From Henricia sp. BOLD:AAB3569 (lineage: Eukaryota > Echinodermata > Asteroidea > Spinulosida > Echinasteridae), in assembly GCA_037783545.1 (NCBI GenBank), contig JBBELK010001493.1:1-64000 (forward strand): a stretch of DNA of 64,000 nucleotides. Reading direction: 5' to 3'. Made by a program: the position numbers and the translations under genes. Positions 33,508 through 45,700 of this stretch are shown here, in pieces; the stretch's first letter is position 1; the number at the start of each line of letters is the position of its first letter. Under the pieces are notes generated by a model. It did not search any database. It saw only the letters and a list, made by a program, of their open reading frames with translations, and was not told where the DNA came from.

Positions 33508-35681
33508 TCCTTGTACAATATCGTTATGGACTCGCTCTAGGGGCGCTCGTACGTCCTCTAGGGGCGCTGCTTGTACAATATCGTCATGGACTAGCTCTAT
33601 GGGCGCTCGTACGTCCTCTAGGGGCGCTCCTTGTACAATATGGTTAGGACTCGCTCTAGGGGCGCTCAATGTACAATATGGTTAGGACTCGCCCTAGGGG
33701 CGCTCCTACTCCCCCTAGGGGCGCTCCTTGTACAATATCGTTATGGACTCGCTCTAGGGGCGCTCGTACGTCCTCTAGGGGCGCTCCTTGTACAATATGG
33801 TTAGGACTCGCTCTAGGGGCGCTCCTACTCCCCCTAGGGGCGCTCCTTGTACAATATCGGTACAGACTCGCTCTAGGGGCGCTCCTACGTCCTCTAGGGA
33901 CGCTTCTTGTACAATATCTTTATGGACTCGCTCTATGGGGCGCTCGTATTCCTCTAGGGGCGCTCAATGTACAATATGGTTAGGACTCGCCCTAGGGGCG
34001 CTCCTACTCCCCCTAGGGGCGCTCCTTGTACAATTTCGTTATGGACTCGCTCTAGGGGCGCTCTTACGTCCTCTAGGGGCGCTCCTTGTACAATATCGGT
34101 ATAGACTCGCTCTAGGGGCGCTCGTACGTCCTCTAGGGACGCTTCTTGTACAATATCTTTATGGACTCGCTCTATGGGGCGCTCGTATTCCTCTAGGGGC
34201 GCTCAATGAACAATATGGTTAGGACTCGCCCTAGGGGCGCTCCTACTCCCCCTAGGGGCGCTCCTTGTACAATATCGTTATGGACTCGCTCTAGGGGCGC
34301 TCGTACGTCCTCTAGGGGCGCTCCTTGTACAATATCGTTATGGACTCCCCCTAGAGGCGCTCGTACGTCCTCTAGGGGCGCTCAATGTACAATATGGTTA
34401 GGACTCGCTCTAGGGGCGCCCATACGTCCTGCTAGGGGCGCTCCTTGTACAATATCGGTATAGACTCGCTCTATGGGGCGCTCGTATTCCTCTAGGGGCG
34501 CTCAATGTACAATATGGTTAGGACTCGCCCTGGGGGCGCTCCTACTCCCCCTAGGGGCGCTCCTTGTACAATATCGTTATGGACTCGCTCTAGGGGCGCT
34601 CGTACGTCCTCTAGGGGCGCTCCTTGTACAATATCGTTATGGACTCGCTCTAGGGGCGCTCGTACGTCCTCTAGGGGCGCTCCTTGTACAATATGGTTAG
34701 GACTCGCTCTAGGGGCGCTCCTACTCCCCCTAGTGGCGCTCCTTGTACAATATCGGTACAGACTCGCTCTATGGGGCGCTCGTATTCCTCTAGGGGCGCT
34801 CAATGTACAATATGGTTAGGACTCGCTCTAGGGGCGCTCCTACTCCCCCTAGGGGCGCTCCTTGTACAATATCGTTATGGACTCGCTCTAGGGGCGCTCG
34901 TACGTCCTCCAGGGGCGCTCCTTGTACAGTATCGTTATGGACTCGCTCTAGGGGCGCTCGTACGTCCTCCAGGGCGCTCCTTGTACAGTATCGTTATGGA
35001 CTCGCTCTATAGGGGCGCTCGTACGTCCTCTAGGGGCGCTCCTTGTACAATATGGTTAGGACTCGCTCTAGGGGCGCTCCTACTCCCCCTAGGGGCGCTC
35101 CTTGTACAATATCGGTACAGACTCGCTCTAGGGGCGCTCGTACGTCCTCTAGGGACGCTTCTTGTACAATATCTTTATGGACTCGCTCTATGGGGCGCTC
35201 GTATTCCTCTAGGGGCGCTCAATGTACAATATGGTTAGGACTCGCCCTATGGGCGCTCCTACTCCCCCTAGGGGCGCTCCTTGTACAATTTCGTTATGGA
35301 CTCGCTCTAGGGGCGCTCTTACGTCCTCTAGGGGCGCTCCTTGTACAATATCGGTATAGACTCGCTCTAGGGGCGCTCGTACGTCCTCTAGGGACGCTTC
35401 TTGTACAATATCTTTATGGACTCGCTCTATGGGGCGCTCGTATTCCTCTAGGGGCGCTCAATGAACAATATGGTTAGGACTCGCCCTAGGGGCGCTCCTA
35501 CTCCCCCTAGGGGCGCTCCTTGTACAATATCGTTATGGACTCGCTCTAGGGGCGCTCGTACGTCCTCTAGGGGCGCTCCTTGTACAATATCGTTATGGAC
35601 TCCCCCTAGAGGCGCTCGTACGTCCTCTAGGGGCGCTCAATGTACAATATGGTTAGGACTCGCTCTAGTGGCGCTCCTACT
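33508..35681 (+). repeat. satellite array 2
   Basis: The same ~60-bp monomers as array 1. The stretch from 33508 matches array 1 from about 14271 monomer by monomer, including rare variants such as ATCGTCATGGACTAGC. Further duplicated blocks follow, so it is a rearranged duplicate of the DNA upstream of LINE copy 1. It ends in the same CTAGTGGCGCTCCTACTT variant before LINE copy 2. Confidence 0.95.
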
Positions 35682-35912
35682 TCCAGGTCGTGTTTTACAT
35701 CGAGCTCCGGGAATCGTAAGAAAACTTCGCTTTTGAGCGTATTATGGTCACAAATTTTATATCATTGTGACCGACATTATATACTGATTCTGCTGGACCG
35801 CCCTCGAATTGTCAGGTTTAGTAATTTTGGTGTATTTTGTAGTTAAAATATTGTATATTTCTTAGGTTTATTGCTATGGCTGACCATTAAGGTCAGTCAA
35901 GCGCAACCAGCC

Positions 35913-37637
35913 ATGCAGGGCCAGACAAGCAGTAGCGCGTCTTGCTCTGCTGGCCCCATTGTTCCCGGTGACGAGCCCTTTCAAGGGGTCACCAGGAACA
36001 ATGGAGTGTTTTTCCATGCGGTCGACAATGTCTCCGTTCAGGATTACATGAACTCCTTTGCAGACCAACTACCACAACAATCTATTGTCTCCGCGTCAAG
36101 GATTTCCAATGGCAGAATTGCTTTTTACTTAAGCTCGAGAACAGAAGTCATCGAGGCAGTCCACACAGGACTCGCCTACGATGGCGGCTTTATCGAGCTT
36201 ACACCACTCAATCGCCCTACTACCCGGCTAACACTCTCAAACGTATACCCAGAAATCCCGAACGGAGTCATTGCGGCCCAACTATCATCCTTTTGCAAGG
36301 TGGTGTCGCAGATCCGTCCGATCCCCCTGGGTATTAAAAACAAGAAACAATTAAACATAATGAGCTTCCGACGACAGGTCCAGATCCTTCTTAATCCTAA
36401 CATTAATCCCCCCGACCACATAAATTTTACATTTTCTGGAGCCAACTATCGTGTTTTCTTAACAACCGAGTCGGTTCGGTGTTTCAACTGCCGGGAGTTC
36501 GGGCACGTAAGCAAAAACTGCAAGAAACACCCTTCCAACCCTGAACATCAACCGGACCCCACCGTAGACAATCCTCTAAACCCACCACCCGTATTCATGC
36601 ACGGAAAAAACAAAAAATCTGACCCCAAACACCCACCCAAATCGTCTAAACCCAACAATCCCATCTCTTCTGCCACCGCCCCTCCCAAAGCACCTCCACC
36701 CAAACCTCCCCGCGCGGCTGCGCCCGCCCCCGGCCCGTCTAACTACCCTGGTAGGAAAGGCGGGTCGGCCCCGGCTGGTGCCTCGAGCGCGACCGGTGCT
36801 GCCAATTCTGCCGCACCGAAGTCGTCGTCCGTGGCCGATGCGGATGTAGCCAGCGGGGGCACAACCCCGTCCCAACCCTCCTCCTCCAGTTCAACGACAA
36901 ATGAGAATGCGACAAACTTCGGCTCTCCCCCTGCTCCTCACAGAACATTTTCTGAAGTCTTGACTAAACGCAAGAACCCCCCACCCAAATCGCCCCCTGT
37001 TCCCTTCAAACTGACTCCCCTCAAATCTACCTCTCCTGTTCACAAAATGGCTAAGACAGCCATGAGCCCTAGTTCGTCACAATCTCCTTCTCTCTCCCAG
37101 GCCCTCGAGGCCCAGACACCGGTTTCTTCACCCGCTCCTTCTCCTCGTGTGGCCAATGCCCCTCCCATTCCAGCACAAACCACTCCAGTCCATCCTACTC
37201 TAGCCCCACCCACCTCAGCCCCACCCACTTCAGCTCCATCAATTACCCCTGTTCCCGCCCCACCCACCTCCGCCCCCTCCACTGCCACTCCTGGTCCATC
37301 TGTTTCCTCTCCCATGCCTCTCTCACAGACTTCCGTACTTTCGACTCCCGGCGGTCAGAACACCGACACCGACTCTATGCAATGGGAGGATACTCAGGCG
37401 GAAGATGATCTGACGTCTGATATCCTCCCTACATCCCGTGGCCCCCTGTCGTCGGAAGATCTCATAAAATTTCTTGTCTCGGTGAAGGGTAAAAAAAAAC
37501 CAGTCCAGTTTGCGAAGAAATTCACGTCTAACATCCCTGGACTGATAAAACAACTCAAACCTCTAAAAAACCACGCCCCTATCGGTAAGCCCATGCAGAA
37601 GAGGATAGGTACACTCTTAAAATCTCTTGATCGTTAA
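35913..37637 (+). CDS. LINE ORF1 protein, zinc-knuckle type (copy 2)
   Basis: 574 residues from the first in-frame ATG (35913), although the open frame extends to 35871. It has the same layout as copy 1: N-terminal folded region, one CCHC knuckle (CFNCREFGHVSKNC), a Pro/Ser-rich middle and a basic C-terminus. Two substitutions relative to copy 1 were seen (K for R near 36628, P for T near 37501). The frame is intact. It is expected to bind LINE RNA. Confidence 0.9.
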   Translation: MQGQTSSSASCSAGPIVPGDEPFQGVTRNNGVFFHAVDNVSVQDYMNSFADQLPQQSIVSASRISNGRIAFYLSSRTEVIEAVHTGLAYDGGFIELTPLNRPTTRLTLSNVYPEIPNGVIAAQLSSFCKVVSQIRPIPLGIKNKKQLNIMSFRRQVQILLNPNINPPDHINFTFSGANYRVFLTTESVRCFNCREFGHVSKNCKKHPSNPEHQPDPTVDNPLNPPPVFMHGKNKKSDPKHPPKSSKPNNPISSATAPPKAPPPKPPRAAAPAPGPSNYPGRKGGSAPAGASSATGAANSAAPKSSSVADADVASGGTTPSQPSSSSSTTNENATNFGSPPAPHRTFSEVLTKRKNPPPKSPPVPFKLTPLKSTSPVHKMAKTAMSPSSSQSPSLSQALEAQTPVSSPAPSPRVANAPPIPAQTTPVHPTLAPPTSAPPTSAPSITPVPAPPTSAPSTATPGPSVSSPMPLSQTSVLSTPGGQNTDTDSMQWEDTQAEDDLTSDILPTSRGPLSSEDLIKFLVSVKGKKKPVQFAKKFTSNIPGLIKQLKPLKNHAPIGKPMQKRIGTLLKSLDR

Positions 37638-37666
37638 TATCACTGTCTTTTCTCATTTCCTTTAAT

Positions 37667-40600
37667 ATGGAGGTTTCTTTGCGTGTGTTTTTGGCCTGCG
37701 TCATGACATTGTCATTGCTCACTCTTAACACGGGGGGATGCCTATCCCCCATAAAAAATACTGCTCTCAAAATTTTCACTGATACCCTTGGTAATAGCCC
37801 TGATATTGTTTTCCTTCAAGAAACATATACTTTAAAAGAACAAAACTCGTGCTGGAACGTATGGTCCCACAGCCCCCACTGTTCTCCCGGGCCCACCCCC
37901 GGATCGGGAGTCACCACGCTCATAAAATCCAACAAAATTGATGTTCTCTCTCATTCTTCTATTTTCCCCGGTTATATTCATTACACTAAATTTAAATTTC
38001 AAGACACTGTTTTTCACCTCTACAATACTTTAATTCCACAAAATAACGATACTGCTCTTAAAGCCATTCAATCCTTTGTGGACCATAGTTCCAGCTGCAG
38101 TGACAATGTCATAATAGGAGGTGATTTCAATTGTTGTCTTAATCCTCTTGTTGATCGTCTGCGTACGTCGGTTGAGCGTAGACCCAAAGTCGTCATGGCT
38201 CTCAGGGGCGCTGTCAATGCATTGTCCCTTTGTGATGCCTGGCGCAGACTGAATCCCAACAAACAAGAGTTCACCTGGTTTCATAACTACCCAGCCTCTG
38301 TGCAGGGTGTTTATAAAGCCAGGTTAGATCGTGTTTACATTCCTTCCTCCTTATGCCCCTCGGTTAATTCTGTGTCTATTATTCCCTGTTCTCTCTCCGA
38401 TCACAGTGCTGTCAGTATTGCGTTTACTTTCCCCTCTCGAATTCAAAGAGGGAGTGCTTACTGGCATTTTAATAACTCTCTCTTAGATGATGACAACTAC
38501 AAAGACATTATAAACCACTTCTGGGCTGATTGGACAATGAAAAAAGGAGACTTTCCAGATCTAGCCTCGTGGTGGGACTTTGGAAAGTCCCACATAAAGT
38601 CCATCACCCAGATGTATAGCAGTAAAATCGCTCGCCAAAAACGTCAAACACTCTTTCAACTTAACAAAAAAATCAACGATCTTCAGTCTGCGCCAGACTT
38701 CACTCTAGAAATAAGAGACGCTCTTAAGGAGCATAGGGACAATTTAAATTTTCTGTTAAAGTGTGAAGCGAAGGGCGCTCTTGTCAGATCCCGCTTCAAA
38801 TTCACTAATGAAACTGACACCTGCTCCACATTCTTCTTCAACTTGGAAAAAAACAACTCTGCTTCTAAACACATCTCTAGAATTCGTCTTGCCACTGGGC
38901 AAATCACCGATAATCCTAAAGAAATCAAAACCCATATCCATGACTTTTACCAGTCCCTCTACACTTCTACTCCAACAGACGAGAGCGCCCTCGGCGAACT
39001 GTTAATTGGATTAAATCAACTTGACCCTGCAGACTCAGAGGACCTCGAGCGCCCTCTATCTCTGCAGGAACTCGACCTCGCCGTCAGGGAACTTGGCAAA
39101 AACAAAACGCCCGGTCTTGACGGCCTCTCTTCAGAATTTTTTCAGTGCTTCTGGCCCACTCTCAAAAATGATTTTCTTGCCGTTCTCAACGCTTCCTTCT
39201 CCTCAGGTTCCCTTCCTCATTCCTTGAGACGTGCTGTCATCACCCTTTTGCCCAAGAAAGGTGACTTGGCCGATATTGCCAATTGGCGGCCCGTCTCCCT
39301 TTCAAACACTGACTACAAGATTTTTGCCAAGTTGCTTGCCGGCAGGTTAAAGCAATGCATTGGCAGCGTCGTCGGCCCGGACCAGACCTACTGTGTTCCG
39401 GGCCGATCAATATATGATAATTTAAATTTAATTCGGGATATTTTATTTTACTTTAATGCTAATGACTTGCCTTTAGCCGTGGTCAACCTTGATCAGAAGA
39501 AAGCCTTTGATAACGTTGACCACGGCTACTTGTTTAACACAATGAGGGCCATGGGCTTTGGGATCGTTTCATCCGACACATCGACATTTTGTACGGCAGC
39601 GCCGAGAGCCTTGTTAAGGTCGGTGGCTCCCTGACCTCTCCTTTCCCATTTGAGAAAGGAATAAGGCAGGGATGCCCGCTCTCGGGGCTGCTGTACTCAA
39701 TTGCCATTGAACCACTCCTCAATAAACTTAGACTAAAACTTTCTCCCTATTCGTTTCATATTCCTGATACAAACTCATCTGTCTCTGTGTCGGCGTACGC
39801 AGACGACGTGTCTCTCTTTATCACCTCCGACGCAGGCTTTAACGTTGCTGAAGAGGTATATGACCTCTTTAGCAGCGCCTCTTCTGCATGTCTCAATACC
39901 CGGAAGTCCCAGGGATTGTGGGTCGGATCATGGACCGGACGGAAAGACAATCCTCTGGGTTTTTCTTGGAATAGCGAAGGACTTGCCTTTCTTGGAGTTC
40001 ACCTTGGGAACACAAATAACTACATAAAACAAAACTGGATTAAATGCAAAGAAAAACTTAACAAAACTCTTAATTCCTGGTTTCACCGTCTTTACTCTCT
40101 TTCTTTCAAAGGGAAAGTTTTAATTGCTAATCAACTTGCCGCTTCAAAAATCTTCCACTGCATTGCTGTTCTTTCTCCTCCAGACAATGTTATCCGTGAA
40201 CTCCAAGAAAGTCTTGTCAATTTCGTCTGGTCCCGCAAGCAGCACCACCTTAAAAAGGAACTTTTGTATCAAAAACCTGACAATGGAGGGATGGGTCTGG
40301 CACGCCTCCAAGCACGCATTATGACATTTCGACTTCGCACTATACAACGTTTTCTCGACCTCTCCCCCCATCCCAGTTTCCTACTCTTCCGCCATTTCTT
40401 AAGACAGTACAAGAAACTGGGTTATGATTTCCAACTTTTTCACTTCAACACTGATCCGAAATTCCACTCTCGCCTTCCCTGCTTCTACAGTGACATACTG
40501 CGTGCCTGGACGGCGTCCGGGGCTCGATTGGAAACGCGACCTGACAATATCAACCACGTCATTAATTTACCAATTGCTAGCCTACTTAATGATGCAGCTG

Positions 40601-41547
40601 ATGGTGACGCTATGCCTCCCCTGCGGCTCAAAGCGTGCGGTATTCTTCTCGTCCGCCATCTCATCGACTTTAACACCGCTCTCTGGATTGACGCCCGGAC
40701 CTTCCATTTCCCCCTCCAAGGACTCCGCCCACCCTCGCTTCGTCTTCTTGAACAAGATCTTCACCGTATCCATCTGTCACTACTTCAGCACTTCCCAACT
40801 GTCTTCTGCGTTAATGGATGTCGTCTTCCCGTTTCTCAACTCTGCGCTCTCGCACCATTTCCGGACACTCCCGTCAATTTTGTCTTCTCTTCAATACAAA
40901 ATGGACTCTCCGCACCATCCAAAGTCATCTACAATATCTTCAACACTTCGTCTTCTCCGTTACTTTCACACTGGCATGAAAACGGCTTTCTGAATCCTGG
41001 AACTTCCATTCAATGGAAACAATTATATCACCTGCACTCAACAAAGAAAGAGGACGACGTACAGTTCAAGCTTTTTCACAACATCCTTCCATCGCTTGCT
41101 GTACTAAGCCACATCATACCCGACAGATCTGCTTCCTGTGGATGGTGCGGAGAGCCGGGCTCAATCAAGCACCTATTCATCACCTGCCCAGCAATCCAGC
41201 CAACCCTCACAACTCTTCATCAGATGCTAAGTCGCCTTCTTCCTTCTACACAACTGAACTTTGACCTCTACTGGGCCCTCATCCCGCACGCGAAGAGTCG
41301 CAGCAAGGAGACAGTTCGATTGTCGAATTCTCTCATCATCAGCTGCAAAAACACCATCTATTTTCTCTACCGTACTTCTCGCTTCGTCGACCCTCTCATC
41401 ATCTGGAAACACAATCTCAAATTCAAAATTCTCATAAATTTCTCATTTTACAAATCAATCAACAATCTCCCTCGTTTTCACCAAAAATGGTCAATTAACA
41501 ACGCAATCTTTGAATACAACAACGGTATGATGACGTGGTTGATATAA
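37667..41547 (+). pseudogene. LINE ORF2 (copy 2), broken by a 1-bp deletion
   Basis: It is identical in plan to the copy 1 ORF2, but the G run at 39560-39562 has three Gs where copy 1 has four. The frame is lost at about residue 631, between RT motif A (NLDQKKAFDN) and motif B (RQGCPLSG). The upstream frame runs on out of register to 39634. The downstream part, with AYADDV and the C-terminal CxxC...H...C knuckle, stays open to 41547. No full-length RT can be made by normal translation. A homopolymer sequencing error is a real alternative. One further difference from copy 1 is W for L near 41489. Confidence 0.85.
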
Positions 41548-42665
41548 CTTTCATATTTCCCTGTGACTCTTCTTCGGCTCGTCTCCCGGAGCGTTTGCTC
41601 GCTTTTAGCGAGACAGGCTTTATGCCACGCTTCCGGGTTTCGAGCCATTCTGTCTTTTTTTTCATTTCCCCCCCCCCCCCCCCCCTTTTTTGTCCTGGGA
41701 TTTTGCGTCGGCTCTCTTGCCCCTGGATCGGCTGCTCGACTTGTCGAGACATGGTGTATACCTCCGGTCTGGATGTGGGTTTGCTGGCGTAAATCTTCTT
41801 GCTGGTGTCTAGATCGGCTGCTCGGCTTTTGTCGAGACATGGCAGTTGCCTCCGATCTGGGCACCGGCGTCCGCCCCAACCCCCGCTCTTTATTTTGTCT
41901 TTTTGTCTTTCTTTTTCTGTTGCGTCGGCTTGCCCGTCCCTAAATCGGCTGCTCGACTTGTCGAGACGTGGCGTATGCCTCCGGTATGGGGGCGGGCTTG
42001 CTGACGTGAATCTCCTTGCTAGTGTCCGGATCGGCTGCTCGGCTTTTGTCGAGACATGGCGTAGCCTCCGATCCGGGCATTGGTGATCCCCTCTCAGTCT
42101 TCACTCATGTTTCTCTTCTGTTTTTCTTTCTTCTTGTTTTTGTTTCATTCAATCTAAGTGACAACAACACGTCCCTCCTCCTACCCCCGTGGACGGAGGT
42201 CGCCACTTGCGGGCGCATTGCGCCCGCATGCTGTGGTTGGCGGCCCCTGCCTTCCCCACCCATTCCTCCCCGGATGGGTACCCCCCTTTTTTTCTTCTCT
42301 CCTTCTTTCTCTGTGTTGTTGTCAAGAATGTATCGTCTTTTTCTTCTTTGTAAGTGGAGCGCCACTTGTGTATGTTTAAATACGCCTTTGTTTCATGATT
42401 TAACATGAACTATTTTGTTTTGTTGATCAGTTATTTTCTTATTTGTTTAAAAGTATATTCAAGTAACATAGTTTCCTATTTACTATCCCTAATGAGACCT
42501 ACAATGTGTTCAACTTATTATGTTACTTTACTAAATACCAAATCAATGATTCTGTTCACTAATATATCTATGTACTTATTTTGACTTATATTTTGCATCT
42601 TTGTGTTAATATTATGTTTTCGTTTTTTACTTTGTAAATATTATTGTTATCATTACTGAAGATGC

Positions 42666-42699
42666 AATAAAGATGTCCTTTTGAAAAGTCAAAAAAAAA
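42666..42699 (+). promoter_or_regulatory. poly(A) signal and A tail of LINE copy 2
   Basis: AATAAA at 42666-42671 is followed by TTTTGAAAAGTC and nine As ending at 42699. Satellite resumes at TCCTTGTACAAT, the same phase as after copy 1. Confidence 0.85.
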
Positions 42700-42700
42700 G

Positions 42701-45700
42701 TCCTTGTACAATATCGGTATAGACTCGCTCTATGGGGCGCTCGTATTCCTCTAGGGGCGCTCAATGTACAATATGGTTAGGACTCGCCCTGGGGGCGCTC
42801 CTACTCCCCCTAGGGGCGCTCCTTGTACAATATCGTTATGGACTCGCTCTAGGGGCGCTCGTACGTCCTCTAGGGGCGCTCCTTGTACAATATCGTTATG
42901 GACTCGCTCTAGGGGCGCTCGTACGTCCTCTAGGGGCGCTCCTTGTACAATATGGTTAGGACTCGCTCTAGGGGCGCTCCTACTCCCCCTAGTGGCGCTC
43001 CTTGTACAATATCGGTACAGACTCGCTCTATGGGGCGCTCGTATTCCTCTAGGGGCGCTCAATGTACAATATGGTTAGGACTCGCTCTAGGGGCGCTCCT
43101 ACTCCCCCTAGGGGCGCTCCTTGTACAATATCGTTATGGACTCGCTCTAGGGGCGCTCGTACGTCCTCCAGGGGCGCTCCTTGTACAGTATCGTTATGGA
43201 CTCGCTCTAGGGGCGCTCGTACGTCCTCCAGGGCGCTCCTTGTACAGTATCGTTATGGACTCGCTCTATAGGGGCGCTCGTATTCCTCTAGGGGCGCTCA
43301 ATGTACAATATGGTTAGGACTCGCCCTAGGGGCGCTCCTACTCCCCCTAGGGGCGCTCCTTGTACAATATCGTTATGGACTCGCTCTAGGGGCGCTCGTA
43401 CGTCCTCTAGGGGCGCTCCTTGTACAATTTCGTTATGGACTCGCTCTAGGGGCGCTCTTACGTCCTATAGGGGCGCTCCTTGTACAATATTGGTATAGAC
43501 TCGCTCTATGGGCGCTCGTACGTCCTCTATAGGGGCGCTCCTTGTACAATATCTTTATGGGGCGCTCGTATTCCTCTAGGGGCGCTCAATGTACAATATG
43601 GTTAGGACTCGCTCTAGGGGCGCTCCTACTCCCCCTAGGGGCGCTCCTTGTACAATATCGTTATGGACTCGCTCTAGGGGCGCTCGTACGTCCTCCAGGG
43701 GCGCTCCTTGTACAGTATCGTTATGGACTCGCTCTAGGGGCGCTCGTATTCCTCTAGGGGTGCTCAATGTACAATATGGTTAGGACTCGCCCTAGGGGCG
43801 CTCCTACTCCCCCTAGGGGCGCTCCTTGTACAATATCGTTATGGACTCGCTCTAGGGGCGCTCGTACGTCCTCTAGGGGCGCTCCTTGTACAATTTCGTT
43901 ATGGACTCGCTCTAGGGGCGCTCTTACGTCCTCTAGGGGCGCTCCTTGTACAATATCGGTATAGACTCGCTCTAGGGGCGCTCGTACGTCCTCTATAGGG
44001 GCGCTCCTTGTACAATATCTTTATGGACTCGCTCTAGGGGCGCTCGTACGTCCTCTAGGGGCGCTGCTTGTACAATATCGTTATGGACTCGCTCTAGGGG
44101 CGCTCGTACGTCCTCTAGGGGCGCTCCTTGTACAATATGGTTAGGACTCGCTCTATGGGGCGCTCGTACGTCCTCTAGGGGCGCTCCTTGTACAATATCT
44201 TTATGGACTCGCTCTAAGGGCGCTCGTACGTCCTCTAGGGGCGCTGCTTGTACAATATCGGTATGGACTCGCTCTAGGGGCGCTCGTACGTCCTGCTAGG
44301 GGCGCTCCTTGTACAATATCGGTATAGACTCGCTCTATGGGGCGCTCGTATTCCTCTAGGGGCGCTCAATGTACAATATGGTTAGGACTCGCCCTGGGGG
44401 CGCTCCTACTCCCCCTAGGGGCGCTCCTTGTACAATATCGTTATGGACTCGCTCTAGGGGCGCTCGTACGTCCTCTAGGGGCGCTCCTTGTACAATATCG
44501 TTATGGACTCGCTCTAGGGGCGCTCGTACGTCCTCTAGGGGCGCTCCTTGTACAATATGGTTAGGACTCGCTCTAGGGGCGCTCCTACTCCCCCTAGTGG
44601 CGCTCCTTGTACAATATCGGTACAGACTCGCTCTATGGGGCGCTCGTATTCCTCTAGGGGCGCTCAATGTACAATATGGTTAGGACTCGCTCTAGGGGCG
44701 CTCCTACTCCCCCTAGGGGCGCTCCTTGTACAATATCGTTATGGACTCGCTCTAGGGGCGCTCGTACGTCCTCCAGGGGCGCTCCTTGTACAGTATCGTT
44801 ATGGACTCGCTCTAGGGGCGCTCGTACGTCCTCCAGGGCGCTCCTTGTACAGTATCGTTATGGACTCGCTCTATAGGGGCGCTCGTATTCCTCTAGGGGC
44901 GCTCAATGTACAATATGGTTAGGACTCGCCCTAGGGGCGCTCCTACTCCCCCTAGGGGCGCTCCTTGTACAATATCGTTATGGACTCGCTCTAGGGGCGC
45001 TCGTACGTCCTCTAGGGGCGCTCCTTGTACAATTTCGTTATGGACTCGCTCTAGGGGCGCTCTTACGTCCTATAGGGGCGCTCCTTGTACAATATTGGTA
45101 TAGACTCGCTCTATGGGCGCTCGTACGTCCTCTATAGGGGCGCTCCTTGTACAATATCTTTATGGGGCGCTCGTATTCCTCTAGGGGCGCTCAATGTACA
45201 ATATGGTTAGGACTCGCTCTAGGGGCGCTCCTACTCCCCCTAGGGGCGCTCCTTGTACAATATCGTTATGGACTCGCTCTAGGGGCGCTCGTACGTCCTC
45301 CAGGGGCGCTCCTTGTACAGTATCGTTATGGACTCGCTCTAGGGGCGCTCGTATTCCTCTAGGGGTGCTCAATGTACAATATGGTTAGGACTCGCCCTAG
45401 GGGCGCTCCTACTCCCCCTAGGGGCGCTCCTTGTACAATATCGTTATGGACTCGCTCTAGGGGCGCTCGTACGTCCTCTAGGGGCGCTCCTTGTACAATT
45501 TCGTTATGGACTCGCTCTAGGGGCGCTCTTACGTCCTATAGGGGCGCTCCTTGTACAATATTGGTATAGACTCGCTCTATGGGCGCTCGTACGTCCTCTA
45601 TAGGGGCGCTCCTTGTACAATATCTTTATGGGGCGCTCGTATTCCTCTAGGGGCGCTCAATGTACAATATGGTTAGGACTCGCTCTAGGGGCGCTCCTAC

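Larger units (their letters stand above)
35682..42699 (+). mobile_element. L1/Tx1-like LINE, copy 2, uninterrupted
   Basis: Full-length, about 7018 bp: leader, ORF1, ORF2, 3' UTR with hairpin modules (about 41725-42090) and a ~18-C tract, AATAAA and a nine-A tail. It is nearly identical to copy 1 throughout. It has no Helentron insertion (empty site 42131/42132) and a 1-bp deletion in ORF2. Both ends abut satellite at the same monomer positions as copy 1. Confidence 0.9.
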
